Assembly: GCF_001269905.1 (NCBI RefSeq)
Contig: NZ_LHVK01000031.1
Location: 1-64,000, forward strand
Direction of reading: 5' to 3'
Source of the DNA: Pseudomonas corrugata
Lineage (GTDB): Bacteria > Pseudomonadota > Gammaproteobacteria > Pseudomonadales > Pseudomonadaceae
DNA length: 64,000 nt
This document shows, piece after piece, positions 20,702-29,552 of the stretch. The notes under the pieces were generated by a model. That model had not been told where the DNA came from. It saw only the letters and a program-made list of their open reading frames with translations, and did no database searches. Numbering within the stretch: position 1 is the stretch's first letter; each line of letters starts with the position of its first letter. The position numbers were made by a program, and so were the translations under genes.

Positions 20702-21912
20702 ACGACGTCTCGGGGGAGCTGGCCGTGCAGGATGGGGCCAAGGTCTATACAAGGCCTGTGATTCTGCTGCTGTCAGCGACATTTATCCTGACCGTTGCCC
20801 GGGCGCTGGCGCTGCCTTATCTGGTTGTCTACTGCTCCCAGGTGTTCGGCCTGGGTGTCACGGATATCGGCCTTGTGGTCGGCGGCGCGCTGATCGTCAG
20901 CTCCCTGTTGGGCGTCTATGGCGGCTTTCTGGTGGACAGGTTTTCCAACTATCGGATCCTGCTCGGTGCGGCCACCCTGTTTGCCCTGGCATTTGCCGTG
21001 GCCTACCAGGTTGCCAGCCTGGTGCCGTTCATCATCGCCATCGTAGTAGTGAACCTGTCCTATGCAGTGATCGATATCGCCGTGAAGTCAGGCATAGGTT
21101 TCCTGGTGATCGTCGATAAACGGGGAAGCGTGTTTTCCATGAAATACACGCTGACCAATGTCGGTTACGCCATCGGTCCGTTCTTGGGCGTGTTGTTCGC
21201 CAAGATAAGTCCCGGCCTGCCCTTTGCGGTTTCGGCGATGATCGGCGTGGTGTTCGTGGGGCTGTACAGCGTGTTGGGCGAGCGGCTCCCCCAGGGAGCA
21301 AGCACGGAGCGTCCGAACAATGACTTCGCTCGTGTACTGGTTCATCTGGGGCGCAATTACCGGCTGGTCTGCTTTACGATCGGCGGCGTTCTCAGTGCGA
21401 TCGTGTTCGGACAGTTCACCGCCTATCTCTCGCAATATCTGATCGTGACCAGCGACCCGGAAAACACCTACCGGATCATCAATTATCTGGTCACCACCAA
21501 CGCTTGCGTGGTCATCGGCCTGCAGTACCTGATCGGCTCCAGGATCCATCAGAACAACCTGTTCCGCATGTTGCTGCTGGGCATGTTGTTCTTCATCACC
21601 GGCCTCCTGGGTTTCGCTTATGCACAGGGCTGGGTGGTCTGGGTGGTGGCCATGATCATTTTCACCGTGGGGGAGATCATCATTATCCCGGCGGAGTACC
21701 TGTTCATTGACTACATCGCGCCGGAAGACATGCGGGGCGTGTATTACGGCGCACAGAACCTGTCGAACCTGGGGGCGGCGTTGGGGCCTGTACTGTGTGG
21801 GGCGGTGTTGTCGTTGTATGCGCCCCAGACCATGTTCTACGTCCTGTCGCTGTGTGTGGTCGCGGCCAGCCTGTTCTATTTCCTGGGCTCCAGGCGCGGG
21901 GGACATTCATGA
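20698..21912 (+). CDS. MFS transporter, probable exporter of the operon's product
   Basis: The 404-residue protein is a major facilitator superfamily transporter with about 12 hydrophobic segments. The loop-2/3 signature appears as GGFLVDRFSNYRILL and the central domain link carries GERLPQGAS. It is locked into the operon by four-base overlaps on both sides (ATGA at 20698 and at 21909). Because it sits among biosynthetic enzymes, export of the product, or self-protection, is the likely role. This is inference. Confidence 0.85.
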   Translation: MNDVSGELAVQDGAKVYTRPVILLLSATFILTVARALALPYLVVYCSQVFGLGVTDIGLVVGGALIVSSLLGVYGGFLVDRFSNYRILLGAATLFALAFAVAYQVASLVPFIIAIVVVNLSYAVIDIAVKSGIGFLVIVDKRGSVFSMKYTLTNVGYAIGPFLGVLFAKISPGLPFAVSAMIGVVFVGLYSVLGERLPQGASTERPNNDFARVLVHLGRNYRLVCFTIGGVLSAIVFGQFTAYLSQYLIVTSDPENTYRIINYLVTTNACVVIGLQYLIGSRIHQNNLFRMLLLGMLFFITGLLGFAYAQGWVVWVVAMIIFTVGEIIIIPAEYLFIDYIAPEDMRGVYYGAQNLSNLGAALGPVLCGAVLSLYAPQTMFYVLSLCVVAASLFYFLGSRRGGHS

Positions 21913-23024
21913 TTCATTTCAACACTGCCGGTTCGGGGCTCATGTCCAGCGAGACGCTGAGTCAGATGCAGCATTATTTGCAGGCAGAGTTCGAGTTGGG
22001 CGCCTATGAGACCGAACTGAATCATTCGACCGTACTGGACGTCGAGGTCTATGAGAACATCGCCCGGTTGCTGGGCGCCGATGCGCGCAACATTGCACTG
22101 TTCGATGGGGCGACAAAGGCCTGGGTGACGGCGCTGGAATCACTGACCTGGACCGAGGGCGCACGGGTCCTGGTTACGCCTTACGAATACGCCGGCAACT
22201 TGATTGCTCTGTCCACATTGCAGCGCCTGCACGGGCTGGTGGTCGAAGTGATACCGCTGCTGGCCGATGGCAACCTGGACCTGCAATGGTTGGCCCGGCA
22301 CATGAGCGTTGAGGTCAAGCTGGTCTCGCTCGTCCATGTGCCTTCCTGCTGCGGCATCGTCAATGACATCGTCGCGGTGGGTAACATTTTGCGCGATTAC
22401 CCTTGCCTGTACTTTGTCGATGCCTGTCAGTCGGCAGGCATGCTCGCGCTGGATGTGCAGGCCATTGGCTGCGATGTACTGACGGCTGCCGGCAGGAAGT
22501 TCCTCTGTGGACCGAGAGGTACCGGATTCGCCTATCTTTCCGAGCGCTTCCTGGCCTCTGCGCAACCGCGTTTTACCGATCTGGGCCGGGCCAGCGTCGA
22601 TCAATCCGGCGTGGTCCATCGGCGTGTCGATGATGCCCGTGGTTTCGAGTTTGCCGAACGCAACAACGCGGCAGTGGTGGGCTTGAACCAGGCGATCAAG
22701 GAACGCTTGTCGAGTGCCTACGGTGAAGAGTCCGAGCTCTACCGGACTCTTTTCCAGCGTATGGCCCGGATGCCCGACGTCCACTTGATTGCGCCGGGTA
22801 CGCATCATCAAGGAATCATCGCGTTTACTCATGCCCGCTATGCGGCGACGGAAGTTGTCGGCTATCTGCGCGCCCGAGGAATCAACAGTTGGCCGGGGTA
22901 TGCCTCCCATACGCCGTACTTCATGTTGAAGCAGGGGCATGAGCGCTTCGTGCGAATCTCCATCAATGCGCGGAACAGCGTTCGTGAGGCTGATGAATTC
23001 ATCTCTTTGCTGGGGCAGATATAA
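21909..23024 (+). CDS. Class V aminotransferase / cysteine desulfurase-like PLP enzyme
   Basis: The 371-residue product is a fold-type I class V enzyme. DACQSAG (D171) binds the PLP nitrogen and the PLP lysine is K197 in AAGRKFLCGPRGTG, a form common in the isopenicillin-epimerase/selenocysteine-lyase-like branch. C-terminal FVRISINARNSVREAD matches the family's closing segment. The ATG at 21909 overlaps the MFS stop; an upstream in-frame ATG lies within the MFS gene and is rejected. It could desulfurate, eliminate, epimerise or transaminate, and the sequence does not decide between these. The desaturase gene follows after 79 bases. Confidence 0.82.
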   Translation: MIHFNTAGSGLMSSETLSQMQHYLQAEFELGAYETELNHSTVLDVEVYENIARLLGADARNIALFDGATKAWVTALESLTWTEGARVLVTPYEYAGNLIALSTLQRLHGLVVEVIPLLADGNLDLQWLARHMSVEVKLVSLVHVPSCCGIVNDIVAVGNILRDYPCLYFVDACQSAGMLALDVQAIGCDVLTAAGRKFLCGPRGTGFAYLSERFLASAQPRFTDLGRASVDQSGVVHRRVDDARGFEFAERNNAAVVGLNQAIKERLSSAYGEESELYRTLFQRMARMPDVHLIAPGTHHQGIIAFTHARYAATEVVGYLRARGINSWPGYASHTPYFMLKQGHERFVRISINARNSVREADEFISLLGQI

Positions 23025-23103
23025 CCCGGCGCAGGGTACGAAACTTCACGCAAGAACCGTGGATGTCTGCAGTGATCACGTTGAATCAAGAAAGGGAATT
23101 CTG

Positions 23104-24090
23104 ATGAACGATATGACCAGGTTTAATCCTTCAACTGAACTCAGGCAACGCTTGCGCCCCCTGTATCACAAGGATAACTGGCACTGGCTGGTTGCCCTTG
23201 GCGCGGACTTGATCGTCATTGCCGCGGCTGTGTACCTGAGCCATCGCTATAACTTTCTGTATCCGCTGGCGCTGCTGTTCATTGGCTCTCGACAGCGGGC
23301 TCTCGCGTCGCTTTTGCACGAAGCGGCGCACATGACCCTGGCCAGGAGCAAAATGCTCAACAAGTGGGTCGGCGAATATTTGCTGGCTTATCCCATCTTC
23401 CAGAACTTCGAAGCGTACCGTCGTTCCCATGTGCAGATGCATCACCACCATCTGGGTGATCAGGACAAGGATCCCGACCATCGCTTCTACATCGAGTCAG
23501 GTCTGTATGAGGCGCAGGATCGACTGGATTTCCTGTCCCGGCATCTGTTCAGGAGCGTGACGCTGGTCAACACCTACAAGTATTTTCTCTACCTGGTAAA
23601 GAATCGTGCCGGTGACATCCTCGCCAACCCGCTACAGGGCGTGAAGCTTCTGGCAGTGCATGGGGTCATCCTGCTGCTGTTGAGCTATTTCGTCGGTCCA
23701 TGGGGCTATGTCCTGTTCTGGCTGATTCCATACTTCACAGCCTTCCAGGTGATCGGTTGGTTCTCCGAGATTTCCGAGCACTTTGGCATGTTCGGGGTCT
23801 ACAAGGAGGAGGTGAATCTGACGCGCAATCGCTTCCCGACCCTGCCCGAAAGATTGTTCATTGGCATGCATGGCGATAACTATCATCTGACGCACCATTT
23901 GTTTGCCGGGGTTCCGTTCTGGAACCTGAAGCAGGCACACCGGATCTTGATGGACGATGAGAGTTACGCTGCGGCGAACCACGGCTGTGGCGGGATTTTT
24001 ACGGCGAGGGAGGGGGCCCGGTCCAGCATCCATCAGATACTCGAGGCGTATCGAAGCGGCAAAATCAGCGCCATCAACGTCACGGTATAG
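23104..24090 (+). CDS. Membrane fatty-acid desaturase/hydroxylase-family di-iron enzyme
   Basis: The 328-residue integral-membrane protein has the three histidine boxes of the fatty-acid desaturase superfamily: HEAAH (72-76), HxxxHH at 109-114 followed by HHLGD and DPDH, and HLTHH (261-265). A further conserved EH lies at 225-226. Hydrophobic segments flank residues 28-60 and 180-220. Such enzymes desaturate or hydroxylate lipids, but small-molecule substrates are also known. A desaturase-like gene (desI) and an ATP-grasp ligase gene also occur in the phaseolotoxin cluster of P. syringae, as I recall it. The ATG at 23104 has AGGGAATTCTG upstream. It is the last gene of the operon. Confidence 0.85.
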   Translation: MNDMTRFNPSTELRQRLRPLYHKDNWHWLVALGADLIVIAAAVYLSHRYNFLYPLALLFIGSRQRALASLLHEAAHMTLARSKMLNKWVGEYLLAYPIFQNFEAYRRSHVQMHHHHLGDQDKDPDHRFYIESGLYEAQDRLDFLSRHLFRSVTLVNTYKYFLYLVKNRAGDILANPLQGVKLLAVHGVILLLLSYFVGPWGYVLFWLIPYFTAFQVIGWFSEISEHFGMFGVYKEEVNLTRNRFPTLPERLFIGMHGDNYHLTHHLFAGVPFWNLKQAHRILMDDESYAAANHGCGGIFTAREGARSSIHQILEAYRSGKISAINVTV

Positions 24091-24103
24091 CGCGTTGCGG
24101 CAC

Positions 24104-24136
24104 TGCGCTGTGTTCGCACCGGGCGAGCACAGCGCA
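24104..24136. terminator. Inverted repeat between convergent genes
   Basis: A 9-bp stem TGCGCTGTG (24104-24112) / CACAGCGCA (24128-24136) lies 14 bases after the desaturase stop and before the convergent cupin gene. It lacks a T-tract, so termination is only plausible. Confidence 0.4.
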
Positions 24137-24161
24137 TCGGCCGCGGATGTATCGGACCGCG

Positions 24162-24506
24162 TCAGGCGAAGACGAAGTATTTGCGCACGGTTTCAACCAC
24201 TTCCCAGGTGCCTTTCATCCCAGGCTCGATGACAAAGATGTCACCGGCCCGCAGATGGATGGGTTCCATGCCTTCCGGCGTGATGATGCAGTAGCCTTCC
24301 TGGAAGTGGCAGTATTCCCACTTCACGTATTCCACGTACCATTTGCCCGGCGTGCAGATCCAGGTGCCCATGATCTTGCTGCCATCTTCGCTGGTGTAAG
24401 CGTTGAGGTTGACGGTATGCGGGTCGCCTTCGAGCTTCTCCCATTTGCAGGCATCGAGTACGGGCAGCGGATGGGTATCGCGCAGAACGGTGATAGGTGC
24501 GGTCAT
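24162..24506 (-). CDS. Cupin-domain protein (DUF861 type)
   Basis: The 114-residue product is a single-domain cupin of the DUF861/cupin_3 type, related to the small barrels in ureidoglycine aminohydrolase and EutQ-like proteins. Motifs are GTWICTPGKWYVEY, the acidic block FQEGYCIITPEG, and HLRAGDIFVIEPGMKGTWEV. The ATG at 24506 has GGAG nine bases upstream. A longer in-frame reading to 24788 has no homologous N-terminus and runs into the LysR gene. It is convergent to the biosynthetic operon. The substrate is unknown. Confidence 0.82.
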   Translation of the reverse strand: MTAPITVLRDTHPLPVLDACKWEKLEGDPHTVNLNAYTSEDGSKIMGTWICTPGKWYVEYVKWEYCHFQEGYCIITPEGMEPIHLRAGDIFVIEPGMKGTWEVVETVRKYFVFA

Positions 24507-24606
24507 GTGGACTCCGGGCATTGGACGTAATCTGAAGAGGCACCCTATAGACGTCTGCGGTCCTCCAGTTGTCTGTGCTCGACATCGGGCTACCCAGAAA
24601 CGCAAA

Positions 24607-25491
24607 TCAATGCTCGGACAGATGCACGGCGAGAGCCTTGGCATAGGCCGGCAACGCCTCGAAATTGCACGCCGCCAACAACAGGGCCCGTTGTGCCCAA
24701 GCCTCGTGCAGCGGCACGCATCGATACGATGGCTCGGCAGGGCGGCGTTCAATAGTGGCCTTTGGCACGATGGCGATACCTGCGCCATGGGCCACCATGC
24801 GAATCACTCCATCGAAACCGTCAGCGCGAATGCGGATCCGCATGCGCAGCCCGGTGTGCAGGGCCTGCTCCTCGAGATACACCGCCAGGGCGTTGGTGGC
24901 GTTCAGCCCGACATAATCATGAACGAGGGTCTCGCTGAAACTGACTGCTCGGCCGTCGGCCAATGGATGCCCGGACGGTAGGATCAATACCAGCGGATCG
25001 TTGCGAAAGGGCCGGGTCTGAAGGTCATCGGTGTCGACTGCGTCGGACACGACACCCAGGTCTGCCGCACCCTGGCGCAAGGCATGGGTGATGCGTGAGC
25101 TGGGGAGCTCTTGCAGGTCGATGTCGAGATTGGGGTGGTCCTTGAGGAAGGTGGCCAGCAACTCGGGCAAGTGTTCGCTCATGGCGCTGGTGTTGCACAG
25201 CAACCGTACCCGGCCTTTGACGCCCTTGGCATACTCGGCCAGATCCTGTTGCAGGTGCTCCGCGTGTTGCAGCAATACCCGGGCATGCTGCGCCATGGCC
25301 TTGCCGGCCGGTGTGGGCGTTACGCCACGCCGCCCGCGTGCGAGCAATTCGGTGCCCAAAGACGCTTCCATGGCACGGACCCGCGCACTCGCCGCCGCCA
25401 GGGACAAATGGCTGCGGGCTGCTCCGGCGGTGATGTTGCCGGTGTCGAGGATGTTCACATAGAGGCGCAGGTCGGTGAGGTCGAAGTGCAT
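24607..25491 (-). CDS. LysR-family transcriptional regulator
   Basis: The 294-residue protein has an N-terminal LysR helix-turn-helix (DLRLYVNILDTGNITAGAA..AAASARVRAMEASLG) and a C-terminal co-inducer domain. The ATG at 25491 fits the family N-terminus; an extension to 25590 would translate REP DNA. It lies 100 bases upstream of the cupin gene on the same strand and is divergent from the TauE-type exporter with a REP doublet between. The exporter is a likely target by position only. Confidence 0.85.
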   Translation of the reverse strand: MHFDLTDLRLYVNILDTGNITAGAARSHLSLAAASARVRAMEASLGTELLARGRRGVTPTPAGKAMAQHARVLLQHAEHLQQDLAEYAKGVKGRVRLLCNTSAMSEHLPELLATFLKDHPNLDIDLQELPSSRITHALRQGAADLGVVSDAVDTDDLQTRPFRNDPLVLILPSGHPLADGRAVSFSETLVHDYVGLNATNALAVYLEEQALHTGLRMRIRIRADGFDGVIRMVAHGAGIAIVPKATIERRPAEPSYRCVPLHEAWAQRALLLAACNFEALPAYAKALAVHLSEH

Positions 25492-25533
25492 GGGGGGATC
25501 CTGTGCCGGGTTTTGTGGTGTCTGATGGATTGC

Positions 25534-25617
25534 CATCGCGAGCAGGCTCGCTCCCACAGTGATCGGTGTGAGCACAAGATTTGTGTTCACCCTGTGGGAG
25601 CGAGCCTGCTCGCGAAG
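25534..25617. repeat. REP doublet (REPIN)
   Basis: Two REP sequences in inverted orientation form a perfect 23-bp palindrome: CGCGAGCAGGCTCGCTCCCACAG at 25537-25559 is the exact reverse complement of 25592-25614, with a 32-base spacer. This is the common Pseudomonas intergenic REPIN, located between divergent genes. Confidence 0.93.
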
Positions 25618-25719
25618 GGGCCAGTAGCACCACTAAAGTCTTCAGCCTCTTGTTGAGCAAGAGGCTGCCTCAGTATATGGCAGATTTCCAAACAACCCGC
25701 CTGGGCCCAGGATAGCCCC

Positions 25720-26484
25720 ATGGACACCTTCATCGCTTTCTATCAGAACCTGGGCCCGGCGCTATCGCTGTTGATCGTCATCACCTTCCTGCTGGCCGGC
25801 ACGATCAAAGGGGTGATCGGCCTCGGCCTGCCGACCATTTCCATGGGGGTGCTCGGTCTGGCTATGGCACCGATGCAGGCTGCCGCATTGCTCATCATCC
25901 CGGCCACTTTGACCAATCTTTGGCAGCTGGCTTTCGGCGGTCACTTGCGTACCTTGATCCGGCGCTTGTGGCTGCTGTTGTTGGCGATTTCCATCGGCAC
26001 CGGTCTCGGGACCTTGTGGATCGGCATGGCGGGCGGCCCCTGGGTGGTGCGGGCCTTGGGAGGGGCATTATTAGTGTATGCCCTGAGTGGGCTGGCGCTG
26101 CCGGCGCTACGGGTAGGTGGAAGCGTTGAGTTGTGGCTGGCGCCGTTCTGCGGGCTGCTGACCGGCGTCATCACGTCTGCCACGGGTGTGTTTGTCATTC
26201 CGGCGGTGCCTTATCTGCAAGCACTGGGCTTGAGCAAGGACGAGCTGGTGCAGGCCCTGGGTCTGTCCTTCACGGTGTCGACGTTGGCCCTGGCGGCCGG
26301 CCTGTGGTGGCGCGGTGCCCTGGGTGGGGGAGAGCTGAGCGCGTCGCTGCTGGCGCTGGTACCGGCGCTGCTGGGGATGTGGCTGGGGCAGTGGTTGCGC
26401 CGGCGGATCAGCGCCGAGCTGTTTCGGCGGGTGTTCTTCATTGCCCTTGGCGGGCTCGGCGCTCACATGCTGATCAGTGGCTAG
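25720..26484 (+). CDS. TauE/SafE-family membrane exporter
   Basis: The 254-residue protein is an integral-membrane permease of the TauE/SafE (DUF81) family, associated with export of sulfite, sulfoacetate or other organic anions. About eight hydrophobic helices are visible in two similar halves. The half-repeat signatures are AGTIKGVIGLGLPT near residue 27 and GLLTGVITSATGVFVIP near 144. Its 3' end overlaps the convergent YgiN-type gene by 11 bases. The substrate is not evident. The neighbouring divergent LysR gene is the probable regulator. Confidence 0.85.
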   Translation: MDTFIAFYQNLGPALSLLIVITFLLAGTIKGVIGLGLPTISMGVLGLAMAPMQAAALLIIPATLTNLWQLAFGGHLRTLIRRLWLLLLAISIGTGLGTLWIGMAGGPWVVRALGGALLVYALSGLALPALRVGGSVELWLAPFCGLLTGVITSATGVFVIPAVPYLQALGLSKDELVQALGLSFTVSTLALAAGLWWRGALGGGELSASLLALVPALLGMWLGQWLRRRISAELFRRVFFIALGGLGAHMLISG

Positions 26485-26785
26485 ACGATGGACTCAGCAT
26501 CTCGACACGACGGATCTCGAAATCGCGCTCCAGGTAATCCATGCGGTGCTCAAAGAACTGCTTCATGTGCGGCAGATTCGAATGCACGTCCAGGTGGGCC
26601 TGGGATTGCCAGATTTCATAGAAGATAAACAGTGTCGGATCCTGTTGGTCCCGCAGCATGTGGTATTCGATGCAGCCCGGTTCGGCGCGACTCGGTTCGA
26701 CGTAGGCACGAAACAGTGCTTCGAAGGCTTCGGCTTTTTCCGGGCGGGTTTTGGCGTGGAGGATGAAACCGTGCAGTTCGCTCAT
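26474..26785 (-). CDS. Antibiotic-biosynthesis-monooxygenase (ABM/YgiN) family protein
   Basis: The 103-residue product is a small dimeric ferredoxin-like ABM-domain protein. The typical spacing is visible: LHGFILHAKTRPEKAEAFE, EPGCIEYHMLRDQQDP, FIFYEIWQSQAHLDVH and LPHMKQFF. E. coli YgiN of this family is a quinol monooxygenase paired with the quinone reductase MdaB. Here mdaB is divergent and only about 200 bases away, which supports a shared quinone-stress role. The ATG at 26785 has AGGAGA nine bases upstream. Confidence 0.86.
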   Translation of the reverse strand: MSELHGFILHAKTRPEKAEAFEALFRAYVEPSRAEPGCIEYHMLRDQQDPTLFIFYEIWQSQAHLDVHSNLPHMKQFFEHRMDYLERDFEIRRVEMLSPSSSH

Positions 26786-26983
26786 CGCGTGTCTCCTGAA
26801 TGGACGTGAACTGAATTCTACGGCAACAATCGGGTGCTGATTCGTGCGTATGAATCAAATCAGTTTTGCCGCTGCAGCGCTTACTCCGCGCGAGGCTCAT
26901 CGGTAGTCTGCGCCCCATCATTTCCAACCTTTCCATTCGGCAGCCCTTCGACGGTGCTCGCTGTGGAACCTGATGAGGCTCCC

Positions 26984-27574
26984 ATGAAAAAAGTCCTGTT
27001 GCTCAACGGTGGTAAACAGTTTGCTCATTCCGATGGCCGCTATAACGCGACCCTCCACGACACGGCCCTCAGTGTGCTGGACCGTGGTGGCCTGGACGTC
27101 AAAAGCACCTTCATCGACGGCGGCTACGATATCAAGGAAGAGGTCGCCAAATTTCTCTGGGCCGATGTCGTCATCTATCAGATGCCAGGCTGGTGGATGG
27201 GCGCGCCATGGACCGTGAAGAAGTACGTCGACGAAGTGTTTACCGAAGGTCATGGCAGTCTCTACGCCAGTGACGGCCGCACCCGCTCCGATGCCTCGCA
27301 GAAGTACGGTAGCGGTGGCCTGATTCAGGGCAAGCAATACATGTTGTCGCTGACCTGGAACGCCCCACAGCAGGCCTTCGATGATCCGACCGACTTCTTC
27401 GAAGGCAAGGGCGTGGACGCGGTGTACTTCCCGTTCCACAAGGCCAACCAGTTCCTGGGCATGACCGGCTTGCCGACCTTCCTGTGCGTGGACGTGATGA
27501 AACGCCCGAACGTCGAAGCCGATGTGGCGCGCTATGAACAGCATTTGATCGAGGTGTTCGGCCTTTCGCGGTAA
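26984..27574 (+). CDS. mdaB: NAD(P)H:quinone oxidoreductase MdaB
   Basis: MdaB is a cytosolic FAD-dependent flavodoxin-fold reductase that reduces quinones by two electrons and limits redox cycling. The 196-residue product begins KKVLLLNGGKQFAHSDGRYN. It has the cofactor-site block YQMPGWWMGAPWTVKKYVDEV (about residues 66-86) and LSLTWNAPQQAF, all typical of MdaB/Kef-ancillary reductases. The ATG at 26984 is chosen over an upstream in-frame ATG because homologous sequence starts here. A LysR gene follows 48 bases downstream and may control it. Confidence 0.9.
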   Translation: MKKVLLLNGGKQFAHSDGRYNATLHDTALSVLDRGGLDVKSTFIDGGYDIKEEVAKFLWADVVIYQMPGWWMGAPWTVKKYVDEVFTEGHGSLYASDGRTRSDASQKYGSGGLIQGKQYMLSLTWNAPQQAFDDPTDFFEGKGVDAVYFPFHKANQFLGMTGLPTFLCVDVMKRPNVEADVARYEQHLIEVFGLSR

Positions 27575-27622
27575 TCCGGCTACTCTCGCCACATTGACTG
27601 TGCATTCCATGAGAGGACGTTT

Positions 27623-28528
27623 GTGAAAGCCAGATCCGACGAGTTGCAGATCTTCGTCTGTGTGATCGAGTGTGGGTCGATCTCCGCCGCCGCCGAGCAG
27701 GTCGGGCAGACACCCTCGGCGGTCAGCCGCACGTTGTCCCGGCTGGAAGCCAAGCTCGACACCACACTGATCAATCGCACCACCCGGCGCATGGACCTGA
27801 CCGAGGAGGGCCGGTATTTCTTCGAGCAGGCCAAAAGCATTCTCGACCAGTTGGAAGCGTTGGAGGAACGCTTGTCTTCCCGCCAGCAGAAGCCTTCAGG
27901 ACGGTTGCGGATCAACGCTGCGTCGCCGTTCATGCTGCATGCCATCGTGCCGCACATCGATGAGTTCCGCAGGCTCTACCCGGATATCCAGCTCGAGCTC
28001 AACACCAATGACCTGATCATTGATTTGCTCGAGCAGAGCACCGACGTCGCCATCCGCATCGGCGCCCTCACCGATTCGACGTTGCATGCCCGTCCCCTGG
28101 GCTGCAGTCCGTTGCACATCCTGGCCAGCCCCGCTTATCTGACACAGCACGGTACGCCTTCAACCGTCGCCGAACTGGCGGAGCATGCATTGCTGGGGTT
28201 TGCCCAGAACGATGGCCTCAACCAGTGGCCCTTGCGCCATCTCCACGGCGACCGCTGGCCCATTCAGGCGGCCATCAGCGCGTCCAGTGGCGAAACGGTG
28301 CGCCACCTGGCGCTGCAAGGGCAGGGCATCGCCTGCCTGTCGGACTTCATGACCCGCGACGACATCCGTGCCGGCCGACTGAAGGTGCTGCTGGCCGAGG
28401 CCAATAGCGGATACCGCCAGCCGATCAACGCGGTCTACTACCGCAACTCTCAACTGGCGTTGCGCATCCAGTGCTTCCTGGACTTCATTCAGGACAAGCT
28501 CGCCGAATACGCCTCGCGGGATCTCTAG
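27623..28528 (+). CDS. LysR-family regulator (CrgA-like)
   Basis: The 301-residue protein has the LysR winged helix (ELQIFVCVIECGSISAAAEQVGQTPSAVSRTL). Its effector domain carries the SGRLRINAASPFMLHAIVP linker and DVAIRIGALTDSTLHARPLG, features of the AaeR/CrgA branch. The start is GTG at 27623 with GAGAGG upstream. It lies just after mdaB on the same strand and may respond to quinones or aromatic electrophiles. The target is inferred from position only. Confidence 0.85.
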   Translation: MKARSDELQIFVCVIECGSISAAAEQVGQTPSAVSRTLSRLEAKLDTTLINRTTRRMDLTEEGRYFFEQAKSILDQLEALEERLSSRQQKPSGRLRINAASPFMLHAIVPHIDEFRRLYPDIQLELNTNDLIIDLLEQSTDVAIRIGALTDSTLHARPLGCSPLHILASPAYLTQHGTPSTVAELAEHALLGFAQNDGLNQWPLRHLHGDRWPIQAAISASSGETVRHLALQGQGIACLSDFMTRDDIRAGRLKVLLAEANSGYRQPINAVYYRNSQLALRIQCFLDFIQDKLAEYASRDL

Positions 28529-28646
28529 TGGCCTAGGTGGCTAATTCGTGACTTCAAGGCAAGAGTGAATTGGGCAATGTGGACTGTTTCGCCAAGTAGC
28601 AGTCCTCGATACTCGCTCCATCACTGATCCTGCCAAGGAGTTTTTC

Positions 28647-29540
28647 ATGAACGTATTTGTCACCGGCGCTGCCGGTTTTATCGGCGGTTCCATTGCTACC
28701 GGTCTGGTTCGGGCCGGACATCGAGTCATCGGTCTGGTACGCAATGCCGAGCAGGCGAAGGAGCTCGTTGCCCTGGGTATCAAACCGCTTATCGGCACTC
28801 TCGAAGACAGCGCGCTGCTGACCGGACAGGCCCGTGCTGCCGATGCGGTAATCAATGCCGCCAGCAGCGACCATCGTGGCGCGGTCGAAGCGCTGCTCGA
28901 GGGGCTCAGGGGCTCGAACAAGGTCCTGCTGCACACCAGCGGTTCGAGCATTGTCGGCGATGCTTCGGGTGGTCTTGCCAGCGCTGACGTCTACCAGGAG
29001 AACACCCTGCCGGAGCCTACCGTCGACAAGGCTGCCCGCGTCGCGATAGATAACCTCGTCCTTGGCGCGGCGAAGAACGGCGTGAACTCGGCGGTGATTT
29101 GCAATACCTTGATCTACGGCCACAGCCTGGGTGTCAGGCGCGACAGCGTGCAACTGCCGCGCTTGCTCAAGCAGGCGCGCAAAAGCGGAGTGGTGCGGCA
29201 TGTCGGGCCGGGGCGGAATATCTGGTCCAACGTGCACATCGAGGATGTGGTGGAGTTGTACCTGCTTGCCCTGACCCGCAACCTGCCAGGCACGTTCTAC
29301 TTCGTCGAAAGCGGCGAGGCCTCGTTTCTCGATATGACCACGGCCATGGCCCGGGCACTGAACCTTGGCGAACCGCAGGACTGGCCGCTGGCCGAAGCCG
29401 AGGCCGAGTGGGGCTATGAAATGGCCAACTACGGCCTGGGCTCCAACAGCCGCGTGCGAGGCCGGCATGCCCGCGAACTGCTGGGCTGGGCGCCGAAGCG
29501 GACGTCGGTGGTGGAGTGGATTCTCAACGAGATGGTGTAA
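28647..29540 (+). CDS. NAD(P)-dependent epimerase/dehydratase family protein (extended SDR)
   Basis: The 297-residue product is an atypical or extended short-chain dehydrogenase. The Rossmann motif GAAGFIGG (7-14) is intact, followed by HTSGSSIVGD and a downstream VHIEDVVELYLLAL segment typical of NAD-dependent epimerases. The usual YxxxK catalytic pair is not plainly visible at the expected place; VYQENTLPEPTVDKAARV occupies it. It may therefore act as an atypical reductase or a regulatory SDR. The ATG at 28647 has AAGGAG upstream. The gene stands alone after the LysR gene; the substrate is unknown. Confidence 0.78.
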   Translation: MNVFVTGAAGFIGGSIATGLVRAGHRVIGLVRNAEQAKELVALGIKPLIGTLEDSALLTGQARAADAVINAASSDHRGAVEALLEGLRGSNKVLLHTSGSSIVGDASGGLASADVYQENTLPEPTVDKAARVAIDNLVLGAAKNGVNSAVICNTLIYGHSLGVRRDSVQLPRLLKQARKSGVVRHVGPGRNIWSNVHIEDVVELYLLALTRNLPGTFYFVESGEASFLDMTTAMARALNLGEPQDWPLAEAEAEWGYEMANYGLGSNSRVRGRHARELLGWAPKRTSVVEWILNEMV

Positions 29541-29552
29541 GGCTGATACACC

